NCBI GenBank assembly: GCA_017412445.1 | Contig: JAFPYA010000265.1 | Span: forward strand, 1 to 14,759 | Source: Clostridia bacterium | GTDB taxonomy: Bacteria; Bacillota; Clostridia; Christensenellales; Aristaeellaceae | Length of the DNA: 14,759 bases | Direction: 5' to 3' | In this document: positions 7,341 through 12,958 of the stretch, piece after piece | Position numbering within the stretch: the stretch's first letter is position 1 | Layout of the letters: every line of letters starts with the position of its first letter | Notes under the pieces: model-generated | Seen by the model: only the letters and a program-made list of their open reading frames with translations | What the model was told of the DNA's origin: nothing | The model's database searches: none | Made by a program: the position numbers and the translations under genes

Positions 7341-7380
7341 GCGGGCGGCAATCTGCCGCCCGCTTCATTTTGCTTCTTTT
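7341..7380. terminator. Bidirectional Rho-independent terminator between convergent genes
   Basis: A perfect 10-bp stem, GCGGGCGGCA (7341-7350) with TGCCGCCCGC (7354-7363), closes a three-base ATC loop. On the plus strand it is followed by the T-rich TTCATTTTGCTTCTTTT. On the minus strand it is followed by GTGCGTTTTT. It separates the plus-strand metallophosphoesterase gene (stop 7320) from the convergent minus-strand phosphatase gene (stop 7386) and can serve both. Confidence 0.88.
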
Positions 7381-7385
7381 CAGCT

Positions 7386-8078
7386 TTATTCCTCAGGTAC
7401 GCTTTCGAGCCTGCACGCGCCTTCGTCGATTATCATGCCGGTCAGTCGGCCGCCCTTGCCGCAGCCGGTGTCTATGCACAGTATGCCGTTTTTAGGCAGC
7501 TCCAGCCACTGGCTGTATTCCATGCTCTGCACGGTCTTGCCGTCGCCCGCGAACCACTTGGCGCTGTGCAGGGCGATGTGGCCGGTCACGGTCAGGCGGC
7601 CGCGGTAGCGGTTTTGCAATACGATGTCGTGGTCGTGCAAGAGCGTATGAGCGTCGTTTACCTCTATGGGCTCGGTGAGTATGCCTGCGTGGGCGCACTG
7701 GAAATTTTCGCCTATAAAGTACATCAGGCAGTGCTTTTTGAGCCAGGGTCGGCTGTCCTCCATGGCTTTGCCGTGCTTTTTGAATGAAGAAACGGTCGCG
7801 CTTCTGCCGACCCGCTCCCAGACGATGCGCTGCATGAAGCTGAGCTTTTCCTGAAGCAGATAGTCCTCATGGTTGCCGCGCAAAAGCACGAAGCGCTCCC
7901 TGTATGCGCGGTAAAGCGCCTTGACAGTCTGAAGCACCTCGTATGAATTCGGCCCCCTGTCGAACAAATCTCCTAAAAATATCAGCCTGTCCTCAGCGCT
8001 GTCCGGCTGCAGCTTGTCAATCAGCCTGTTAAGCGCCTTTGCGCAGCCGTGCACGTCGCCGATAATAAACGTTTTCAT
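7386..8078 (-). CDS. PPP-type metallophosphatase (serine/threonine phosphatase-like)
   Basis: The 230-aa soluble protein is a single-domain phosphoesterase of the bacterial PPP/PrpA-like group. These enzymes dephosphorylate proteins or dinucleotide-type substrates using two metals. The motifs are GDVHG at 7-11, GDLFDRGP at 36-43, RGNHE at 67-71, TGH at 165-167 and a C-terminal HAG-type His (AHAG at 129-132); all ligands appear intact. Length and order match the group. The start at 8078 has only a weak AGGCGG site. It lies 43 bp after the glycoside-hydrolase-like gene and is probably cotranscribed with it, ending at the bidirectional hairpin at 7341. No kinase gene is seen nearby, so the target is open. 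Confidence 0.88.
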   Translation of the reverse strand: MKTFIIGDVHGCAKALNRLIDKLQPDSAEDRLIFLGDLFDRGPNSYEVLQTVKALYRAYRERFVLLRGNHEDYLLQEKLSFMQRIVWERVGRSATVSSFKKHGKAMEDSRPWLKKHCLMYFIGENFQCAHAGILTEPIEVNDAHTLLHDHDIVLQNRYRGRLTVTGHIALHSAKWFAGDGKTVQSMEYSQWLELPKNGILCIDTGCGKGGRLTGMIIDEGACRLESVPEE

Positions 8079-8121
8079 ATTTGAACCGCCTGTGTGGTTT
8101 TATCTATGATTCAGTCAATTC

Positions 8122-10029
8122 TCAATCGCCCGAAGGCGCAAGCTCCCTCAGTATCGCGCGTTCGCCGGGGCGAAGAACTGGATTTTGAAGCATGGCGCGC
8201 CCGGGCGACAGCATGTCGGTATAGCTGCCGGAGAGCCCGATAGTTTGCTGCGTTGCGGCGGCAATCACATACCCGCCGCGCCTTAGGATGTAGCCGCCGT
8301 TGCTCCCGATTTCAGGCAGCAGATCTTCATCCTCCCGGCTCAGACACATTTTGGCGAGGCAGCGGCTTTTGACGGTGATACTGCCTGAGCCCACATCGTA
8401 TATGCCCTCTTTTGCGGGAACGTTCAGCAGGCCCAGCAGCTCGTCTCTCGCCTTATCGCGTCCCATGGCCTTAAGATAGCCGTCGTCCGCAAGGTCGCTT
8501 ACCAGCGTGATCCTGCCGCCGTTTTTCACCCAATCGGCTATCGCCTCGTTCACGCGGGGCGACTCGCTCTTCATGAAATCCCAGCTCAGGAGCGCGGTTT
8601 TTATGCCCGCAGGCAGGCGCCCCTGCCTTGCAACGCTTGAAGTGTAAACGAATTTGAGCGGCACGCCGCGCACCACGAGCGGCAGCGCCAACGCAAAGAA
8701 TTCCGGAAACATGGTGCTTTCTCTGAACGCGGAGAGCTTTGCGGGCGTGTCCGCGGCATGCACAAGCAGCTCATCGCACTTTTGAGCCGCGCCGGGAACT
8801 TCGCTTCGTAAATCTGTCAGGTGCCTGAACAGCCTGCCTTCATACTCGCGGTCGCAGGGTATGTTGTCCGGCAGCGGGCGGCAGTCAATCCATGTGTCCG
8901 AGATGAACATGGCCGCGCCCTCGGTTTGGAATTCACCCGCTTCCTCAGGCATGCTTCTCAGCATCTCAAACGCGCCCGCAAGCGTCCCGGCGTAGTCTTC
9001 CGGTATTGGCTTTGAAACGTCGTTCGAAATGTCGTCGCCCTTAATGTCTATGCCCGGTCTGAAGCGCGGATATCTGCCCGTGAACACCCGCTTGGGCCAC
9101 GGACAGATTTCAAACCTCATCGCGCCCGGCTGCAAAAGCGACGCCGTGAGCGTGTCCCTGTAGCCCCTTTCGTACATTTCCCAGCCGTGCGCCGGGCTGT
9201 CCTCGATGGGGTCGCTGAGCAAAAACACCGGCTTATCGCCCGCCGCGGCCATCAGCGCGGCGTACTCGAGGTACGCGTTTTCAAACACCCTCTCGCCCAC
9301 CTTGCATTTAAGTGCCTGCGCCGTGCGGGACGTGCCCGTCCACACCTGCGCGATGAGCGCGTCGGTCTCGGGCAGCGCGGCGTACTCCGACACAGGCGAA
9401 ACGATGCCCCACTGCGCGTAGTTAATGGGGCTGTGCACGGCGACAGTCACGAAAAACGCCTTGTTTTGCGCTTTCGCGTAGGCCTTTATGCCGCGCGCCA
9501 CGCTCTGCACGGCGCGTATAAGCAGCTTCTTTTTGAGCCGGCTCGAGCGCTCCATGGCTTCTACGGAGGCGTGCTGAGGCATGAATCTCTCGCCGTACTC
9601 GCTTTCCCACTCGCGCTTGAACGCCTCGCTGTACCCGGCCTCGCCGTACAATTCCGGCTCCTCTATCACCACGCCCTCGGCGCCTGCGTCCACGGCGGGC
9701 TTGAGCCTTCCTGTTATATAATCGCAAAACTCCCTTGTGGGCACGGTATACGGCACATTCGGCCCGTGATACAGCTTTTTGCCGCTGCGGGCAGTCTGTA
9801 TTTCGTCGTCGTGCTTTCCGCCCGCGTAATAGTCGCTGTAGTCGCCCCAGACTATGCCCAGCATCACCGCGCAGCGGTAGCCCGCGTTTCTATAGGCGGC
9901 AAGGCGGCGGGGCATGTCGGCGTCGACGCCGTACACCAGCGCCATATCCGCTTTGGGCGTGTAGGCAGGGTCGTAATCCGCCCTGTCCTGAAAGCAGGTG
10001 CGAATGCCTTCAAAGAAGTCCCTGTTCAT
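8122..10029 (-). CDS. Putative glycoside hydrolase-like TIM-barrel protein with GATase-like C-terminal part
   Basis: This 635-aa protein has no signal peptide or membrane segment. The first about 370 residues read like a clan-A-type glycoside hydrolase barrel: an acidic EEPELYGE at 123-130, where an acid catalyst sits in GH42/GH10-like enzymes, followed by AFKREWESEYGERF, a barrel-like VFFVTVAVHSP region and a Trp-rich WTGTSR and MRFEICPWPKR. Residues from about 450 on (PLVVRGVPLKFVYTSS, ADWVKNGGRITLVSDL) resemble the GATase-like fold found behind GH42 barrels. These assignments are by general likeness, and I do not recognise the family. The start at 10029 is chosen over a longer frame because of the GGAGGG site beside it. 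The neighbouring terminator sits just upstream. Confidence 0.7.
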   Translation of the reverse strand: MNRDFFEGIRTCFQDRADYDPAYTPKADMALVYGVDADMPRRLAAYRNAGYRCAVMLGIVWGDYSDYYAGGKHDDEIQTARSGKKLYHGPNVPYTVPTREFCDYITGRLKPAVDAGAEGVVIEEPELYGEAGYSEAFKREWESEYGERFMPQHASVEAMERSSRLKKKLLIRAVQSVARGIKAYAKAQNKAFFVTVAVHSPINYAQWGIVSPVSEYAALPETDALIAQVWTGTSRTAQALKCKVGERVFENAYLEYAALMAAAGDKPVFLLSDPIEDSPAHGWEMYERGYRDTLTASLLQPGAMRFEICPWPKRVFTGRYPRFRPGIDIKGDDISNDVSKPIPEDYAGTLAGAFEMLRSMPEEAGEFQTEGAAMFISDTWIDCRPLPDNIPCDREYEGRLFRHLTDLRSEVPGAAQKCDELLVHAADTPAKLSAFRESTMFPEFFALALPLVVRGVPLKFVYTSSVARQGRLPAGIKTALLSWDFMKSESPRVNEAIADWVKNGGRITLVSDLADDGYLKAMGRDKARDELLGLLNVPAKEGIYDVGSGSITVKSRCLAKMCLSREDEDLLPEIGSNGGYILRRGGYVIAAATQQTIGLSGSYTDMLSPGRAMLQNPVLRPGERAILRELAPSGD

Positions 10030-10041
10030 GTTCCCTCCAAA

Positions 10042-10086
10042 ACAAAAATACCCGCAACGCGGCGCTTTCGCGCCTGTCAACGGGCA
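10042..10086 (-). terminator. Rho-independent terminator after rpmF
   Basis: On the minus strand, TGCCCG pairs with CGGGTA as outer stem (one G-T wobble). An inner perfect GGCGC/GCGCC stem carries a GAAA tetraloop, and TTTTTGTTTT follows the outer stem. It ends the DUF177-rpmF transcript. The U-tract touches the ribosome binding site of the next gene, so any transcript of that gene must read through it or start within it. Confidence 0.82.
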
Positions 10087-10105
10087 TAATGTGTAACTGT
10101 CAAAC

Positions 10106-10294
10106 TCAGTTCGCTTCCTCGACCTTGATGACCTCCTGGCCATCGTAGTAGCCGCAGGCCTTGCACACGCGGTGAGCGAGCTTCATTTTTCCGCACTTGG
10201 GGCACGCCACGATGCCGGGCATGGACAGCTTCCAGTGGGCGGAGCGGCGGGAATGCTTGCGCGCCTTTGAAACTTTTCCTTTGGGTGTTGCCAT
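10106..10294 (-). CDS. rpmF: 50S ribosomal protein L32
   Basis: L32 is a small protein of the large ribosomal subunit. The 62-aa product has the characteristic basic N-terminus MATPKGKVSKARKHSRRSAHWKL and a zinc ribbon with two Cys pairs: CPKCG and CKACG in the order VACPKCGKMKLAHRVCKACGYY. The zinc-binding (C+) form is therefore intact. I chose the ATG at 10294 because AAGGAGG lies 7 bases upstream; a GTG two codons earlier overlaps the DUF177 stop. It follows the DUF177 gene, the usual pairing in bacteria, and shares its promoter at 10825-10853. Confidence 0.97.
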   Translation of the reverse strand: MATPKGKVSKARKHSRRSAHWKLSMPGIVACPKCGKMKLAHRVCKACGYYDGQEVIKVEEAN

Positions 10295-10296
10295 GA

Positions 10297-10800
10297 TCAC
10301 ACCTCCTTATTGTTCTGGTCATTGAGTAAATTTAGAAGTGCCGAAAACGGGTTTGGCCTGACCGCACCCTCAAGGCACGTGCATAGGCTCTTGTTGCGGT
10401 TTTTTCCGCACACAGGACACAGCCCCAAACAATCCTCCCTGCACAAAAACCGCATGGGCATTGCGCCGATCATCTCGCTTCGGGCAGCTTCGCCTCCGTC
10501 GATGGTGTGGCCGGTGATGGGGAACTCGTCCTCCCCCGGCTCGCGGCTGAACACCGCCTCCACCTGTATGTCCATGGGGTACTCCACGCTCTCAAGGCAC
10601 CTTGCGCAGTGGGCCTGCACGGTCACTTTCAGGCGGGCATCGATGGAGACCGTCTCCTCCGCACCGAAAAGCTCGCCCTCCAGCACCGCATCCCGAAAGG
10701 CGATCTCCTCGCCCATCATGGTCACGGGTTCAAAGCTTACCTGCTCGGTAAACGGGAACATGCTGCCGGGATTTTTCAGCGCACCGGAAACGTCTATCAT
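10297..10800 (-). CDS. yceD: DUF177/YceD family protein
   Basis: YceD (DUF177) proteins lie directly before rpmF in many bacteria and have been linked to 23S rRNA accumulation; their mechanism is unclear. The 167-aa product has the family's central CARCLE (within AHCARCLESV) and a Cys-rich C-terminal segment CREDCLGLCPVCGKN ... CTC that could bind zinc. The length is typical. The ATG at 10800 has a GGAGG site 7 bases upstream. Its stop overlaps the rpmF start region by a few bases, so the two are translationally coupled or nearly so. A consensus promoter precedes it. Confidence 0.93.
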   Translation of the reverse strand: MIDVSGALKNPGSMFPFTEQVSFEPVTMMGEEIAFRDAVLEGELFGAEETVSIDARLKVTVQAHCARCLESVEYPMDIQVEAVFSREPGEDEFPITGHTIDGGEAARSEMIGAMPMRFLCREDCLGLCPVCGKNRNKSLCTCLEGAVRPNPFSALLNLLNDQNNKEV

Positions 10801-10824
10801 ACTGTATCCTCCGTTAGCCTTTAT

Positions 10825-10853
10825 ATTATATCTGTTTCAAGTGATTTTGTAAA
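10825..10853 (-). promoter_or_regulatory. Sigma-A promoter of yceD-rpmF
   Basis: On the minus strand, TTTACA (10853-10848) and TATAAT (10830-10825) are 17 bases apart. A start near 10818 would give a leader of about 18 nt to the yceD ATG at 10800, with its GGAGG site inside. Confidence 0.82.
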
Positions 10854-10966
10854 GTTATTTTACGGAAAATTCGGCTTATCATTTCGGATAAAACGATACG
10901 ATTCGCATTTAGTCACGCTACCTTGATGGCGCGGGCGCAAATCTTCTCCGCCTTTTAGCATAGTTA

Positions 10967-10997
10967 AAGCGCATGCGGGTATTTTCCGCATGCGCTT
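10967..10997. repeat. Perfect 12-bp inverted repeat
   Basis: AAGCGCATGCGG (10967-10978) and CCGCATGCGCTT (10986-10997) are exact reverse complements around a 7-base GTATTTT loop. Neither side has a long T-tract. On the minus strand, TTTAACTATGC follows, so it could still stop read-through from the secreted-protein gene. Each arm also contains the smaller palindrome GCATGC. Confidence 0.8.
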
Positions 10998-11185
10998 CAG
11001 ACTGTCAACAAACCCCCTGTTTTGAAAACACCAAAAATAGGCTTTTCAAAAACTTCGATTCTGAGCGATTTTTAGATACACAAGATGAGATAAAACTCAA
11101 ACGAGTTTTTGAAAACGGATCACAGAGAGCGTTTTCTCACCATTTTTCATGCCCGAATTTTAAGGGTAACTTTGTTGATGCTCTG

Positions 11186-11213
11186 AAAGCCGCAGCATTC
11201 GTTGCGGCTTTTT
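11186..11213 (+). terminator. Rho-independent terminator hairpin, plus-strand orientation
   Basis: AAAGCCGCA (11186-11194) pairs with TGCGGCTTT (11203-11211) in a 9-bp perfect stem with an 8-base loop. It is followed by TT and then GCTTG, giving a TTTTT run at the stem end. The T-run favours plus-strand transcripts, although no plus-strand gene lies before it. On the minus strand it follows the secreted-protein stop by about 17 bp with a weak CTTTC tail, so it could act in both directions. Confidence 0.65.
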
Positions 11214-11228
11214 GCTTGATATCGGGGC

Positions 11229-12077
11229 TTATTCCTCGCTGTTGCCCATCGTGAACGTGTGGGCCTTTAGCACGTTCCAGGCCTCTATACCCAGAGGGTC
11301 AAACATGTATGCGTCCATCGCGTCGGCGAGCCCCGCTTCCTCGAACAGAGCACGGTTGGCTTCCCAATCGGCGGTGCACTTGTCCATGAGCAGCACTATC
11401 TCCATGAAGCTTTTGTCGAAGGCGGCTCTCGTTTCGTCGTCAAGGCTCTCCCAGCCGCTCAGCATATTTGAACGGAAGGGCGCGTAGTCTATGTACCACA
11501 TGCCGTTGTCAGAGGCGAACTTGCAGGCGGCGTAAGCGGCGGCGTACAGGCCGCTCTCATCTGCGGACGCTACGGGCATAAAGTAGCCCGACACAAAGGA
11601 CTCGGCTGAGGGCGCTTCGGAGGGGGTCACGGCCTTTTCAAAGGCTATGTCTTCCTGATCGGGATAGCTGTAATAATCCCTCCACATCAGGCGTCCGTCA
11701 TCGGCAAGGTAAAACAGCGCGCTGCCATCCTCAAACACGGTTACGATGTCCTCGTCACTGTCCTCGTGGAGGGTGATGTCGTCCCTGATTCCAAGCCCCT
11801 CGCACACGAGGCCGCCGCTAATCTCGTCATAGGTCGCCATGGGGTAATACCAGTAGGTCATTTCGTTTGCGCTGCTGCCCCACCAGATCTCCACTGTGTA
11901 TACACGGCCGCTGTAGCCCTGCGCCTCGGTGTCGGGCATTATAACCATTTCGGCTCTCTCGTATATCCAGACACCCTCAAAATCCGGTTCGTCAGTCTGG
12001 TTACCTTCGGCATATGCCGAGCACAGCATAAATATGGCCGTCAGGGCCATTATAAGCGCGATAAGTCTTTTCATCAT
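11229..12077 (-). CDS. Secreted protein of unknown function, lipocalin-like N-terminal half
   Basis: The 282-aa product starts with a clear Sec signal peptide (MMKRLIALIMALTAIFMLCSAYA, cleavage expected after AYA at about 23). No lipobox is present, so it is probably released or cell-wall associated. The mature first half (about 32-150) is rich in beta-strand: FEGVWIYERAEMVIM, VEIWWGSSANEMTYW, LFYLADDGRLMWRD, a Trp-rich pattern like lipocalin-type small barrels. The second half (about 160-280) is mostly helical (ESGLYAAAYAACKFA, WESLDDETRAAFDKSF). I do not recognise a function. Two ATGs (12077 and 12074) follow GAGGAG, and the second has the better spacing. A longer frame to 12152 is not supported because the signal peptide would be internal. 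Confidence 0.75.
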   Translation of the reverse strand: MMKRLIALIMALTAIFMLCSAYAEGNQTDEPDFEGVWIYERAEMVIMPDTEAQGYSGRVYTVEIWWGSSANEMTYWYYPMATYDEISGGLVCEGLGIRDDITLHEDSDEDIVTVFEDGSALFYLADDGRLMWRDYYSYPDQEDIAFEKAVTPSEAPSAESFVSGYFMPVASADESGLYAAAYAACKFASDNGMWYIDYAPFRSNMLSGWESLDDETRAAFDKSFMEIVLLMDKCTADWEANRALFEEAGLADAMDAYMFDPLGIEAWNVLKAHTFTMGNSEE

Positions 12078-12194
12078 ATTCTCCTCAATTGCTCCATATG
12101 TATTGGGCGGCGCGGAGCGTGCTTGTTTGCCGCCGCACTTGTTTATACGCATATGGGGGTCAGTTTGTTCCCTCTGAAAAGCAAAAGAAGATGT

Positions 12195-12228
12195 AAAAAA
12201 TCGCCCTGCGAATGCCTCGTGGGGACGA
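12195..12228 (-). terminator. Probable terminator after the TetR-family gene
   Basis: On the minus strand, TCGTCCC pairs with GGGCGA (one bulged T), with an inner CGA/TCG stem, and TTTTTT follows (12200-12195). It lies about 40 bp after the regulator stop codon. The bulge makes the stem imperfect. Confidence 0.6.
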
Positions 12229-12266
12229 TTATACTGTCAGCAGATATACAACCTAAGAGGCTTATC

Positions 12267-12815
12267 TCAGAACAGCGCGCCGGTAAAGAGGGTATAGAGC
12301 ATCTCTTCAAGCTCCGCGCCGGAGGCGGCGCATTCGTCCGCCACGTAGCATCTGGCCACGCTGCTTATGCCGCCCGCGTAGAAGCCCGCCGCGTATTTTC
12401 GCTTTCTGGGGTCGGCCTTGCTCAAAAAGCAGCCGCAGTCGGCAAGTGCCTCATATATGCTGTCGTAGAGCAGATAATCTATGTGATTGTTTACTAAGGT
12501 GCGCAAAAAATCGCGGTTTTTGCGTATGTATTCGCTGTAGCCACGGCACAGCATCCTGACCTCGCACGCGCCCTTGGGCGGGCGCACAAGCGCCTCCTCG
12601 TTTGGCGAATAGCAGTATTTTTCCTGCAGCGTGTACACAACCACGTTTTCACGGGAGGTAAACAGCGTGTAGAAGGTCTGCCTGCTTATGCCCGCGCTTT
12701 TGCACAGCTCGCTTATGGTTATCTGCTCGTAGGGCTTTTCACTCATTAGCTCCATAAGCGCATCGGCGATCTGACGCTGAGAGCTTATGGCGGTTTTGTT
12801 GCTGCCGCAATACAT
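12267..12815 (-). CDS. TetR/AcrR-family transcriptional regulator
   Basis: The 182-aa product is a TetR-type one-component regulator: an N-terminal DNA-binding three-helix domain (about residues 8-58) with the helix-turn-helix ITISELCKSAGISRQTFYTLF at about 32-52, read as landmarks ITISELCKSAG and SRQTFYTLF. A helical ligand/dimer domain (IRKNRDFLRTLVNNH, LYDSIYEALAD) completes it; the ligand is unknown. The ATG at 12815 is chosen because GAGGTG lies about 9 bases upstream; a GTG at 12827 is less likely. It faces away from lon across a 143-bp region holding two palindromic operators and a shared promoter, so autoregulation and control of lon are the obvious inference. Confidence 0.88.
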   Translation of the reverse strand: MYCGSNKTAISSQRQIADALMELMSEKPYEQITISELCKSAGISRQTFYTLFTSRENVVVYTLQEKYCYSPNEEALVRPPKGACEVRMLCRGYSEYIRKNRDFLRTLVNNHIDYLLYDSIYEALADCGCFLSKADPRKRKYAAGFYAGGISSVARCYVADECAASGAELEEMLYTLFTGALF

Positions 12816-12869
12816 TTGAATTGGCACCTCAATTTGTTTGCGTTATGACATTTCTTCAAGCTTTATTAA

Positions 12870-12898
12870 ATAATACCATAAGCCTTGACAAATGTCAA
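12870..12898 (-). promoter_or_regulatory. Promoter of the TetR-family gene
   Basis: On the minus strand, TTGACA (12898-12893) and TATTAT (12875-12870) are 17 bases apart, and TGG directly before TATTAT makes an extended -10. The -35 box is one arm of the operator palindrome at 12884-12899, whose other arm is the lon -35 box. A start near 12863 would give a leader of about 48 nt. Confidence 0.8.
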
Positions 12899-12899
12899 G
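12884..12899. promoter_or_regulatory. Operator 1: palindrome CTTGACA-AA-TGTCAAG
   Basis: Seven-base perfect arms flank AA. Both arms are also TTGACA -35 boxes, one for each divergent promoter, so a dimer bound here would block RNA polymerase from both promoters. The likely ligand-responsive binder is the adjacent TetR-family protein, by context only. Confidence 0.75.
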
Positions 12900-12913
12900 C
12901 TTTGCTGTATTAT
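12885..12913 (+). promoter_or_regulatory. Promoter of lon
   Basis: TTGACA (12885-12890) and TATTAT (12908-12913) are 17 bases apart, a near-consensus sigma-A promoter. A start near 12920 is expected, with GGAGG at 12948-12952 and the ATG at 12959 following. Operator 1 covers the -35 box and operator 2 starts at the predicted start site. Confidence 0.82.
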
Positions 12914-12923
12914 ATAGCAAACA

Positions 12924-12937
12924 TTGACAATTGTCAA
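12924..12937. promoter_or_regulatory. Operator 2: perfect 14-base palindrome TTGACAATTGTCAA
   Basis: This palindrome repeats the core of operator 1 (TTGACA-nn-TGTCAA). Its centre is 39 bp from that of operator 1. It lies just after the predicted lon transcription start, a position that would add a roadblock or block open-complex formation. Confidence 0.75.
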
Positions 12938-12958
12938 GGCAAATTTCGGAGGAAGAAT

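Larger units (their letters stand above)
10854..11228. other. Gene-free 375-bp stretch with hairpins and repeated motifs
   Basis: No convincing gene is seen on either strand. The stretch is AT-richer than its surroundings. It contains a perfect 12-bp inverted repeat (10967-10997), the 13-base palindrome TGTTTTGAAAACA (11018-11030) and a second TTTTGAAAAC (11107-11116). A reverse-complement version, TTTTCAAAAAC, lies at 11043-11053. A 7-bp hairpin AAAACTC/GAGTTTT lies at 11092-11109, and a terminator-like hairpin at 11186-11213. A plus-strand frame from 10973 lacks a ribosome binding site. It may hold a small RNA or a dispersed repeat, but this is inference. Confidence 0.5.

Noticed and set aside
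7321..7385. Possible functional link between the two convergent phosphoesterase genes
   Set aside because: The two proteins belong to different phosphoesterase groups, one membrane-bound and one soluble, and are separated by a terminator. Nothing beyond proximity connects them.
9187..10089. Plus-strand open frame (300 aa) opposite the glycoside-hydrolase-like gene
   Set aside because: Antisense to a better-supported gene with a strong ribosome binding site; composition rich in Arg, His and Gly, with no recognisable motif.
10030..10143. N-terminal extension of the glycoside-hydrolase-like protein to 10143
   Set aside because: It would run across the rpmF terminator and into rpmF coding sequence; the GGAGGG site at the ATG at 10029 decides the start.
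10973..11254. Plus-strand open frame (93 aa) in the gene-free block
   Set aside because: The ATG lies inside the 12-bp inverted repeat with no ribosome binding site, and the end of the frame is the terminator hairpin read as protein. The block is better described as non-coding, though a repeat-borne protein cannot be excluded.
12228..12256. Possible minus-strand promoter (TTAGGT, 17 bp, TATAAT) before the secreted-protein gene
   Set aside because: The -35 match is poor, and the predicted start would fall inside the terminator hairpin of the preceding gene. It cannot be excluded, since no better promoter was found for the secreted-protein gene.
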